From NCBI GenBank assembly GCA_964036295.1, contig OZ038462.1, positions 38,911,680 to 38,975,679 on the forward strand: a stretch of DNA of 64,000 bases, read 5' to 3'. The notes under the pieces are model-generated. The model had not been told where the DNA came from, did no database searches, and saw only the letters and a list, made by a program, of their open reading frames with translations. The DNA is from Plumapathes pennacea. Its lineage: Eukaryota > Cnidaria > Anthozoa > Antipatharia > Myriopathidae. The translations under genes and the position numbers were made by a program. The stretch's first letter is position 1. Every line of letters begins with the position of its first letter. Below, in pieces: positions 23,834 to 43,500 of this stretch.

Positions 23834-24166
23834 GGCCCCGTCCACACTACGCCGGATAAATTTGAAAACGCAACTTTATTCTTGCGGTTAGGAAAACGCT
23901 CTTCAAAGTGGATAAATTTGAAAGCGCCGGCTTTGCGTTTTGGTGTGGACGAAAAACATTTTGAAAACGGAACTTTTCGAAAACCCTGACTCACGTGGCC
24001 ACGTCAAGTGGTTTCAAAGATTGTCAGGGACGTTTGTAGAGCAATAACAATACATTTGGGCCCGGAAACATTTTATCCGTTTTCCAGTGTGGACGGAAAA
24101 CATTTCTTGCGTTTTCAGAGTGAAAGTTGCGTTTTCAAATTTATCCGGCGTAGTGTGGACGGGGCC
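23834..24166. mobile_element. MITE with long TIRs and TTA target duplication
   Basis: The ends GGCCCCGTCCACACTACGCC and its inverse continue for over 40 bases with few mismatches (AAATTTGAAAACGCAACTT on the left, AAGTTGCGTTTTCAAATTT on the right). Flanked by TTA at 23831-23833 and 24167-24169. Length 333 bases, non-coding. A 3-bp TTA/TAA duplication fits the PIF/Harbinger type. Confidence 0.75.
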
Positions 24167-24696
24167 TTAATGTGCTACAGCTACTTGAACATGATGCACA
24201 CGCTGGGAAGATGAGATAAGGCTATTACGCTGTCTTACAGCTACTTAAGATGTCGGGTATTCCCCAGTCAATCCCATTACAAAATGACAACACAGTTCCT
24301 CCACAAAACATGTCAACTTGAAAATTCACTCAACAAGGTTGCCAGGTTGTATAGAAAGCGTCACACAAGTACTGTCACGTGCATCGGAAAGCAATGAAAA
24401 CTGGGTTGTTGCAAACGAAGAATATTCCTACGGGGCCTTCGATAATTGTTTTCTCTCAATTATTATAATACACTTTTTCGTGAATATCTGTTTGACCAAA
24501 ATTAGAAGAAAAGAGGGCAAGAAAAATAAAGGGAGCTCTTGGATCCGTCATTTGCAAAAACTGACTCGGCTATAATATCTTTTGCATATAAACGCACGAC
24601 AAAAGTTCCTCTCCCGGGACCCCGCGTGTCTCTATTCATTGTACTAATGACGTCACAAGCGCACTGGCCACGGGCCTGTCTTGTTCATCATAAATT

Positions 24697-25034
24697 AGGC
24701 CCTGTTTACATAGAAGGAGGGTAACCCTCCCAGGAGGGACATCCTCCTAGAAGGGTCACCCTTCTCTATTGAAATTCCTTGTTCCGTTTACATGATCGGT
24801 AGGGTCACCCTAGGAGGAGGGTTACCCTATCTTCTTGCTAGGGTTGCCCTCCCAGGGGGGCTAAGTTTAGCGGTGCCAGGTTACTATCCCAAATTTCGCG
24901 ACCGCACGATTCCTTTCAGACTCTTGGCGAGATAACCCTAGGGATAACGCTTGGCATGTAAAGGGGGGCTATCTTCTAACCCTTCTTGGAGGGTGTCCCT
25001 CCTTGGAGGGTTACCCTCCCTCCATGTAAACTTA
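24697..25034. mobile_element. MITE-like element rich in AGGGTAACCCT palindromes
   Basis: The left side (GTTTACATAGAAGGAGGGTA) and right side (TTGGAGGGTTACCCTCCCTC then CATGTAAAC) are inverted. The interior is a series of short AGGGTNACCCT palindromes. Strong secondary structure is expected. Non-coding. Confidence 0.55.
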
Positions 25035-25690
25035 CTTACATGAGAATGAACTTTATGTCATATCCGTTGCTAGAGAAATTAGCATATCCACATGTGCAAT
25101 AGTCTTTAAACGCAGTCAAGGCGAAACCATACATTAGCCATAACATTATTCATCGTGTTAACATGGCAAATGTTTTGAATCCAGGAGCGTGTGTAGTTCG
25201 TTGTTTGTGATCGTCCGGGTTAGAGTTAAGTCTCAAAGAAGACTGCGCGTTAATGTCGACGGCCGTTGAACGTGACCGGCCGGTAGTCACGTTCATATCG
25301 AAATGACTTCTGCTTAACAATAATAGTCTTCCTACAGATTATTGTATTTCTAGTAAAAAATGATCATTCATCATAAATTACTTACATGAGAATGAACTTT
25401 ATGTCATATCCGTTGCTAGAGAAATTAGCATATCCACATGTGCAATAGTCTTTAAACGCAGTCAAGGCGAAACCATACATTAGCCATAACATTATTCATC
25501 GTGTTAGCATGGCAAATGTTTTGAATCCAGGAGCGTGTGTAGTTCGTTGTTTGTGATCGTCCGGGTTAGAGTTAAGTCTCAAAGCAGACTGCGTGTTAAT
25601 GTCGACGGCCGTTTCGATTCCCTGATATGAACGTGACCGGTAGTCACGTTCATATCAAAATGACTTCTGCTTAACAATAACAGTCTTCCG
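25035..25690. repeat. Tandem duplication, about 346-base unit, two copies
   Basis: The sequence beginning CTTACATGAGAATGAACTTT at 25035 repeats from 25381 with very few differences through TGACTTCTGCTTAACAATAA. Each unit holds an inverted pair GAACGTGAC...GTCACGTTC. Between the units lies ATTGTATTTCTAGTAAAAAA, also at about 20234. Probably a recent local duplication. Confidence 0.8.
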
Positions 25691-25910
25691 GATACCACTC
25701 TAGCCCGGACAATCACAACCAACGTATTATTATTGATCGTGTACGCAGGACCGGTCAGTCGAACGTCCGCAAACTGGAGTACTCGCACCTTCGTAATTGT
25801 GATACTGAAGGGGCTTTTTGGATTGAGAGGAAAGACATTTATTATCCGCAGAAGAATCCAACGCAGGTATTAGTGAGCCGTGATATTAGAATTGAAGTGA
25901 TTAAGAGGCG
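25680..25910. repeat. Dispersed repeat, copy 2 of a pair
   Basis: Matches 19080-19350, same strand; see that entry for shared landmarks. It continues directly from the tandem duplication. Confidence 0.6.
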
Positions 25911-26397
25911 CAATACCCGCGTGGCGACATAATTATATTATTATACATGTAAGATTGATTCATCTGGTAACAATCAATTCGGCAAATATCTTGCTAAACC
26001 TCCATCATCATAACTCAGGATCACTGTTCACTCTTATTTGTTCATTTAGAGTTAACAAGAATTGTCGGCCTCGTTGCAGTGAATCAATGTGTATCAGCGA
26101 CAGCCATTTTCACCGACATATTCAACTGGACATGTTCACTGACGTTCAGTGGCAAAATGTAATATTGCATGCAATGGAAAGCAAATGCTGCAAAATTAAG
26201 ATAAAAACCACATTCAAAACATTCAGTTGAATACGTGCACATTAAACAAAACGCGATCACACGCCATTCAACAGGATAAATTTAGCACATTCAACAAATG
26301 CGCACCATCACGTTCAAGGAATGCAATGACGTTCAAGACAATTTTCGTTTTTATAGTGAGTTAACTAATATATTTAACAATTTTTCGCCCAAGTGGA
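25911..26397. other. Intergenic stretch, no recognised feature
   Basis: Only a 91-codon frame (25955-26230) with no recognisable domain; several weak GTTCAAG/ACATTCA repeats. Not called as a gene. Confidence 0.4.
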
Positions 26398-26459
26398 GGT
26401 GAATAGCGGTGGATATTTACCGAGCCGTTTCGGCGAGTAAATATCCACCGCTATTCACC
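26398..26459. repeat. Perfect hairpin, 23-bp arms with GCCGTTTCGGC core
   Basis: The left arm 26398-26420 and right arm 26437-26459 are exact reverse complements (GGTGAATAGCGGTGGATATT...). The 16-base centre is CGAGCCGTTTCGGCGA. It lies about 250 bases upstream of the gene C start, and GGGAGGTGAATAGT recurs at 26591 and 29169. One of three hairpins in the window with the same CGAGCCG-N3-CGGCGAG centre (see 40951 and 46468). Confidence 0.85.
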
Positions 26460-26714
26460 GACACTGAGGCGAATAATTGTTTTAGTATATACCACAAAAG
26501 TTTAATAGCCAACTCCCAAATAGCTATTTTATTTCCGACAAAAGTGGGCAAAAATTGTGTTCGCGCGCTATTTTGTTTACCGGAAGCCGCCGGGAGGTGA
26601 ATAGTACTTGATAGTCCGAGATTGAGGAGCCAATCAGAGCGCGCGAAGAGCACTATTCACTTGTGTGGTATATACTAATTTATCTTATCCGTATTATGTA
26701 TTTACAGCCCTACA

Positions 26715-36080
<9,366 letters not shown>

Positions 36081-36248
36081 TCACTGTATGAATACAGCCG
36101 ACATAGCTATTATCCACGCTTTGAAAGCGATACGTGAGTGCTGTGTGAACTACGATTGATTTTCAGAATTATTTGCAATTCAAAATGTCCACTTTGTTTT
36201 ATATAGAGGTGATAGTACATGGCGCACAAATATATAAAATTTTTCTTA

Positions 36249-36301
36249 GTGTTCATCTCGACATCTCACGAGTGAGCGGAGCGAACGATCGAGATGAACA
36301 T
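36249..36301. repeat. Small inverted repeat (GTTCATCTCGA / TCGAGATGAAC)
   Basis: Eleven-base arms around a loop with GAGTGAGCGGAGCGAAC, about 170 bases after the gene C stop. It may form a hairpin in the 3' UTR if transcribed, or be a piece of a foldback element. Confidence 0.45.
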
Positions 36302-36599
36302 GAGAAGATAAATGCCATATCTCTGTGCGTCCATGTATTATTCTGTTTATTTCATAAAGTCTGATGTGATACAGAGATTTCCAGAGTATTCACTTTTAGG
36401 AAATCTAACAGCACACAACTGAAGCTGAACTCCATTCAGCACGTGCGGCTACGGCACTGAAGTCCCACGAATTTCAAACATCTAGCCCTAACGAAACTAA
36501 AGCTAACTTATCTTATTCATGTTTGAAATTGACATTGCAGTGGTTTTATCTGGAGATCGCAAACTGAGGCTTGGGCTTGAAAGCCAGAGTTAAACTTTG

Positions 36600-38415
36600 T
36601 AGTTAAAAAAAACTGCCCATTTAAACCAAAACTCACAAGTTCTTGCACTGCATAATTTCACAGAGGACAAACGTTTTGATCAGTTCTTTGATAAACTGAA
36701 ATGGTTTCTAGTGCTGCAATTTTAATAAACACAGTTCTCTCTCATCAAATGCACAGAAACGCCAAATTCTTCTGTGTGAGTGATATGTATGTTGTGATTT
36801 TGTCTATAAACCAAGTTGTCAATTGGCAAGTTAACCTCTGCACTGTATGACACTGGAAGTTGATTTAACTGTCAAGACTCAAACGGTCAAAACAGTTTTC
36901 TGTCTTGAAAATTTAGAGCATCACAACAACAAAGTTTTATCGCGGCCAAAATATGTCCGACAAGCTCGAAGCAATGCATAACGGACGAGTTGAGTGAACA
37001 AAGTAAATAGACGTGTCTTACCAGCCACTTGCAGCTATCGGCTGGCCTTCCAAGCACTATTTTAGCTGTTCGTGCAGACCCGGGTTGTCAGGTTAGCCCA
37101 TCCACGGCTATGCAGAATTATTGTTGCCTCCGGTAGCGCCGTTTTCGACAAGAAACGAACGTTTCGATCACGGCGTCGACTGTTGGCCTCATTTTGAGCC
37201 TGAAGCCTGCGGGCCCTTTGTGCATTCGTTTTATTGTGGCGTCGGGAAGCAGCTCGTTGTCGTTCGGCTTTCACGCGCTGTTCTTTTGCCTGAGTTGTTT
37301 CTTGGGCCCGCTTCCGCCTATGATGCTCCCGATCAGCGATAATGCGCTGCTCTCTTTCCTGGGTTGTCTCCTGAGCTCGTTTCTGCTGATAATGCTCTCG
37401 GTCATACCGTTGTTTCGCTTTTTTGGCAGCGACAGCACTGTCTGTTTGCCGTCTGCGCTCGAGACGAATACACCGCTCCTGGCTTGTCTCACGAATTCGT
37501 CTTAGTCTCGCTTGTTCTCTTCGTTTTTGAAGACGAACTTGTTTCTTCTCTTGAGAGTGTTCGGTTTGATTCTTTACTTGATTCATACCAGAACACCACG
37601 TGATCTACCCAGCAGACACCGCGGAGCGGGAAGGTCGCCCGTGAACGAAAAACATTAAAACACGAGATTCGAGGTCGCGAGAGGAAAGAGCCTGGGAACG
37701 AGGTTAGAGTGTTCTACCCAGCAAACCCCGCTCGTGATTCTGTTCCGAGTTTCTACCCAGCAGACCCCGCTGCGCGGGGAAGTGATTCTCTTCCGATGTT
37801 TTTCCCAGCAAACCCCGCTGCGCGGGGAGGTCGCCCGTGAACGAAAAACATTAAAAAACGACATGGTGTTCAGATTAGTACCCACGCAGGGCGTGGGAAT
37901 TATAGTACCCGCAGGGCTCGGGCATAAACAAATGATGGTCTGTTTCTATATGGAAGACATATAAGCCTTTGACGTGAATTGCATCAAGAGACAATGATTG
38001 TATCAAATCAAGGTTGCTTTGTATAGGATAAGGAACTTGTGACTTTGTTAAGTGGTGTGGACATTAACACTGAGCGACAACATTATTCTGCAAATGATCA
38101 TGCAAGCGGTGATAATGTATTGTGAACATTGTTTTGTATATGTTTAGTCAAAAATAAAACATATTCAGATAATTGTCTTGCAAAGCGAGAAAATATGTCC
38201 ATTATATGCATTATATGCAAATATGTCCATTATATCCATTATATGCAAGGTTTCTTGAAACAGAAAACTCGAGCTACGTCAGTGGAGAAGCGTGCCTATC
38301 ACAAGAACTCAGTTTAACAAGGAAGCTATATAGTTTACCAGTGCCACCATCCGCAAAGAACACGATGTAAGTATACTGCGACATTGTGGCTGTGTTTTGC
38401 TAAACAAACACTCAG
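36600..38415 (-). mobile_element. STPR-type repeat element, larger family, copy 2
   Basis: Paralogous to 4387-6030 and likewise positioned upstream of an MFSD12-like gene. It carries the best-kept STPR frame (37062-37586), the GC-rich subrepeats (37715-37850) and a short TATGTCCATTATATGCA repeat near 38197-38250. Neither a helicase/transposase frame nor clear terminal inverted repeats were found, so the element class is unknown. Confidence 0.6.
37062..37586 (-). CDS. STPR-repeat protein frame, 174 aa, of mobile-element origin
   Basis: An open frame beginning MNQVKNQTEHSQEKKQVRLQ. It contains consecutive 23-residue units: about REHYQQKRAQETTQEREQRI, then REHHRRKRAQETTQAKEQRV, then RQRAASRRHNKTNAQRARRL, with further diverged units before these. 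The period of 23 and the pattern R-x-x-RA-ET-x-x-xR-x-xRL match the STPR (score-and-three amino-acid peptide repeat) domain, known as a DNA-binding, helix-forming module in silkworm FMBP-1 and present in many repeat-borne proteins. It is very basic and probably nuclear if made. The C-terminal 40 residues are not repeat-like. The other copy in the window is broken and no introns are evident. Whether it is expressed is unknown. Confidence 0.5.
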   Translation of the reverse strand: MNQVKNQTEHSQEKKQVRLQKRREQARLRRIRETSQERCIRLERRRQTDSAVAAKKAKQRYDREHYQQKRAQETTQEREQRIIADREHHRRKRAQETTQAKEQRVKAERQRAASRRHNKTNAQRARRLQAQNEANSRRRDRNVRFLSKTALPEATIILHSRGWANLTTRVCTNS

Positions 38416-38800
38416 AGGTTTTTGAATTTCAATGCACATCATGTGGCAATAAAATAGGGATGCTTTTCGTTTTTGCGTTTGTGCGTTGGTGTTAAATAAT
38501 ATAAGGCTGATGTGGATGTACTAGCTAAACCCCGCTAAAATCGATTAACGCCAATGTTTTTAGCATTAGAGGAACAAACTGCAGGGTGTGTTCTGCCGGA
38601 GAGCCTTGCTAAGGCAGTGAAACATGGTATCAATCAGTAACACAAATATCTAATAAGTAGTTTCAACTTTGGCTTAGGATTCGCCAATAATCTGCGTGTG
38701 ACGTACTGTGTGCTGTCCTGTACGTACACCACTGTTCTTTCTAAGCACCACGGAACAAAACGTAACGCTAGCCTGCCTGATATTTCCAGTTTAGAGTTGG

Positions 38801-38850
38801 ATAAGCGGCCGTTATTGTGTTGTGGATCAATACTCCCGGACCACTATACA
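38801..38850 (+). promoter_or_regulatory. Conserved upstream block of gene D (candidate 5' UTR)
   Basis: Matches 6586-6630 upstream of gene B (TCAATACTCCCGGAC core). Here it ends about 15 bases before the start codon, so it is probably 5' UTR or part of the last leader segment. The reading frame stays open upstream to 38698 without another ATG, so 38866 is the first usable start. Confidence 0.4.
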
Positions 38851-38865
38851 GTTACAGAATCTGTA

Positions 38866-40465
38866 ATGATCAAGGCAAAGAATCAGCAAGGCACACCAAG
38901 GAGACAACTATTTTCGTGTGGTGTGGGGAGCTTTTGTAACGATCTCATCAGTAAAGTTGGATTCTCCTTTAGTTTGGTCTTCTATGTGAAGGTGGCTGAC
39001 CTATCCAACAAGCAAGCCGGATTGATTGTCCTCGGTGCTCAGGCAACTCTTATTATTGCTAATTTTTTATTTGGTTATTGCTGCGACCATGTCGATGTTC
39101 CGTTCCTGTCTCAAGTTCATGGAAGAAGGAAGAGCTGGCATGTAATTGGTTCCGTTTTCTCCGTATGCTTCCTTCTGTTGGCCTTCAGCCGTTGCCTCTT
39201 GTGCCCTGAGCCGCCTTTGACACACTCATGGCTTGGGTTTGGTTATTTTGCTGCTGCATATGGCATACACTCCTTCTGGTGGGGAGCTGTGGAAGTGGCT
39301 CATCTATCATTCATTGCTGAAGTCGCCAAAACAGAAAATGAGATTGTTGCTATCAATTCAATCAGGTGAGCCAGAATATTGGAGTTTTCAGCTCGAAAGG
39401 ACGCAACCTGGGCTAAAAAATTTCAGGCATTTAACAATAGAATTATCTACATAAAACCAGTTTCTTTGTGAATGCTCTTAGAATAGACTGTCTTCTGTTT
39501 AACAGCGCGAAACAAATTGCTAAGTTATTGCCAAGATCATTCTCAGCTGGACATTTTTGAATATTTATTGTATTTACAGCACTATCTGATTGATGGTTTT
39601 CTCAAGATATCTTGGGGTGATTAGAATGCCTACTGGTCGTCAGAGGATATGGCTGCAAATATCGTATTACTAGTACGTTATAGTATTGATAGAGTTCAGA
39701 AAGTTTTGATGGTGATCATATGGAAACAGATGCAAGTGATCCACAATGATCGCACGGCTGAGTAATTTTATCGATCGAGCGATCGTGTTCGATCGTGACC
39801 GGTCATATGGAAACCAGGCTTTAGAGTCATCCGGTTCCAGAGGCAACTGTTTGAGTCAATTAATGTTGTACCTTGAATTTGGATGAGTTTCAGCAAAAAA
39901 TTGAGGGGGAACCGTTGTTAGATAATCATGTTACCAACATTGAGTTGGAAGAGGAGGTAATGTGTCAATACTTGTAGCTGGATAGACTCGCAGTGTAGTG
40001 GCCTCACTTAATAAATGTTTCATATTCAAATCAAAATAACAATTTCTATTACACTCTTTCCAAACTCTAGTTATCTTGTTTGTTTAACTAAATGTTCTAC
40101 TATGTTATGCCTTTTCCTCTGACTCTTTATATACAGACGATTCTTTGTAATGTAGATACTATTCGTTTTATAGAATTGTGTACTTTTAGATAAGACATTC
40201 ATTGTATATAAATATGTAGTTTTAGACTTTCGCCATATATAAATATGTAATTTTGGACAAAAACTAGATAATTCTGATATGGCCGCATTTCTAATCTCTT
40301 AGTCTATAGGTTATAGTTAGTAGTTTAATACTTTTATTATATCTTAGATTTCTCATTTTAGGCAAATTTTTATCTTTAAGTTTTAGAAGTTGGATGTCAA
40401 TTGGGACGCAAGTCCTGTTTCTTCCTCCTGTCATTACACTCCATTGTTTTGTATTTATTTATTTA

Positions 40466-40507
<42 letters not shown>

Positions 40508-43500
40508 CAAATTTAACAAACTGAACTAAACTAGGGATATCTTGTATCTCTTTTGCAGAGTCGCTTTTACCTACCTGGGTGGCATTTGTACCTATGCTAT
40601 TGCATGGCTTTTCTTGGGTCAAAGCAGTGACGATAACTTTTCACCAGATAACTCAAGTGATTTTACGGTAATGATCTGAAGTTATATTACTATACAGTCA
40701 TATTATTTTAATTATAAGATAAAGTAGATAGCAAGCGCGATCAGTAATTAGTGCACGCTAACTCAATAAAACGTCAATTTGCGTCAAACTCGATTTGTTT
40801 TCTTGTAGTTTTTGCAAAGTAATCGTTTGCCTTATCTTATAAAAGGAATAGAGCACTGTGAGCGTGCTATATAGAGAAGCACGCCGCGTTGTGATTCTCC
40901 ATACTACTCTCGCATTCTTTCAAATTTTTGCAAACTTCTATATTTAAGCAATATAACACGAGTTTCCATGTCTATGTACTCTTATATAAATACGCGGGAT
41001 GTTGGGAGAACACGAGAAAAAGTTCAAAATCACGAGCCGCTTCGGCGAGTGATTTTGAACTTTTTCAAGTGTTCTCACAACATCCCAAGTGTTTATATAA
41101 GAGTACATAGACATGGAAACGAGTGTCATATTGCTTTTATAAAATAACGAAGCTTTTATTACCTGAAAGAACTTTATATTGAAAATGATCAAGTTCAAGA
41201 TTCTCCCGAAAACCGTCAAAACGCACGCTCGTCCAATCGGAAAGTCTGTTTCACGACACTTCGCTCAAGTCAGTCCATGAATGAAAACGGAACACCACTC
41301 CCGTTCACTTGAAAAACTTGACAGGCTGCTAAATGAAGATGAATTTCGCAAGAAATGTGTCGGATATTAGTACCACTGTTTGTCAAGAATTCAGAAGAAC
41401 CGGCGAGAATGTTTTGAGCCGTCAGGTTTCAACTTTCAGGACAACGGTGTCACTCGACGTAAACATGTCTGCACAACAACACTATTCTGCTGAAGAAGGT
41501 AGTTTGTACATTTGTTTGCTTTACTTGAGCATTACTTGAACTCTGCCGGACGACAGTCAACTCCATTGAATTGACTCAACAGCTTTTGTGCCACCGAGCC
41601 GACAGCCGAGACAGACTTAGCGAAGACTGTTTGTGTCTTCATCACCATAAACCTACAATTATTCGTGTGAAACTCCGGTGATCTAAGCCATCTGTTACTA
41701 GCTACGAGCCACAGGAGACGAAGGTATAGAGGTTAGAAACTTTAGAGAATGTTCTTTGACTGTGTAATTGTTGGCTTTCTGTCTCACGGTTTCCGAATTA
41801 AATTTCATGCAATATTCAGACAACTTTTCTTCACGCTGCTTCACTAATTGCACATGATTTGCACACGGCTTCACTATTTGCTCTAATAGCCCACTGCAGT
41901 TTCTGTAACACATGAATCTTTGAAGTAGGGGACGACACGCAGTCTTTTTATTTCAGGATTCGTCATTTCCATGTCTTTGTACTTATTTATAAAATGGTTT
42001 TTTAACCAATCAGAGCGCGCGTAGTATCATAGTTATTTTATAAAAGTCAACATAGCACGCTAACTCGTGCTCTATTCCTTTAATAATTCTACTGAGCCGT
42101 AGACTCTTTAGTTGCAGTGTTGACGAAGTAGTCGTATGTTCTTGTGTACACTATATATCAGTTAAACCGCTGTTTAAACGTAAACTTCAAATAGGTCAGT
42201 AAACATGGGCATGGCTGAGTCACTAACATGCTCTTGTGGTAAACAGTCAATGGGTTCTCAGAACTCTATAAGGCATCACCGGTCAGGGGCATTTTTAAAT
42301 GATGCAATGACGTATAGATCATTGTTATTTGCAACACTGTAATATAAAACATTTGCCATCGCCAGAAATTTCAGACATGGTTGCGCCATCTTGGAAAGGC
42401 ATCAGGTTTCACGCTGAGAGCCGCTCAAGAAATAATAAAGAAATGTATGGGATCTTATGATAAATTGCGCTTTTCGCTTAACTGAAGCATGTTTGTAAAA
42501 ATGTTTGGGCAGCATTCGGAAGAGGAAAACTTTCTAAACACAACAGTACAAAAAATATTTATCTCCGGTAAAATTCGATGTGTACTTTTTTGAATTTAAA
42601 ATTTCGGCCGACGTAAGAAGGGATTGATTCACTTTTTAAGCCACATTTAATACAAGAACCTTGGGTACAACGAAAAATGTTTACCCCGTACCTGATTGTG
42701 GAAGGATTGAACATCTCCTGTGAAGCCTCGGTCAGTCCCCTGGAGCAAATTCGATGTGTACTTTTTACGTTTGAATTTGCAGTTCACAGCCAGCCGTGGC
42801 GAATGCCTCGTCCCCAATGCAGCGCATCCCGTGAAATACGCTGACTTTGGATGTTGATATTTTGGGCTAGGAAGCTCCAAATCGCATGAAAATTGCATTT
42901 TCAACTGGATCGGTCAGCGGCACATCTCTTAAACGTAGCAGTCTCTTTTTGAACCGGAGAAACCCATGCCTCCCCCACCCCACTGAGGCAAAATACGTAA
43001 CAACGTTGAATATATGAATGGCGCATGCTTATACCGCACGCCACTAGGAAAGACCGGAAGCAATCGTGGACGCAAAATGTCCGGAATTTCTGGCGATATT
43101 TATGGTAGATTTAGGATTAAATGGAGCTGTAGTACCGTAAACGGATTTGGGATTGTTTGGGAGGAATACGCGTATGAAGATGATAAGCATCGTTGGAGGC
43201 AGATCAAACGAGTAATTAATTTCGAAAACCAATGCTTGTTTTTATGCGTTTTTGCTTTCCATCCACACTAAAACGACTAGTTTTTCGAAAAAGGATGAGT
43301 TTTCAAATGAAAACGAATTAGTGTGGACGGACGAATACGGAGGTTTGTGAATTTACATATTTTTGCTTTAATCTCAAGGTACAAATAGAACTCCTAACTA
43401 ATTGAATGCGTTAATATAAGCACTAATAAAATTAATCTAAGCTATATGTGCTTACATCAACAGAAAATTGCGGCTACAGCTAGTGCGCTAGGACTCATAT

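Noticed and set aside
38698-38865. N-terminal extension of gene D upstream of ATG 38866
   Set aside because: Open but without an ATG, not present in B or C, and it overlaps the conserved upstream block, so 5' UTR is more likely.
43014-43271. 85-codon frame at the right end of the 42358-43097 element
   Set aside because: It straddles the element terminus and flanking sequence and is not conserved as a frame in the inverted copy.
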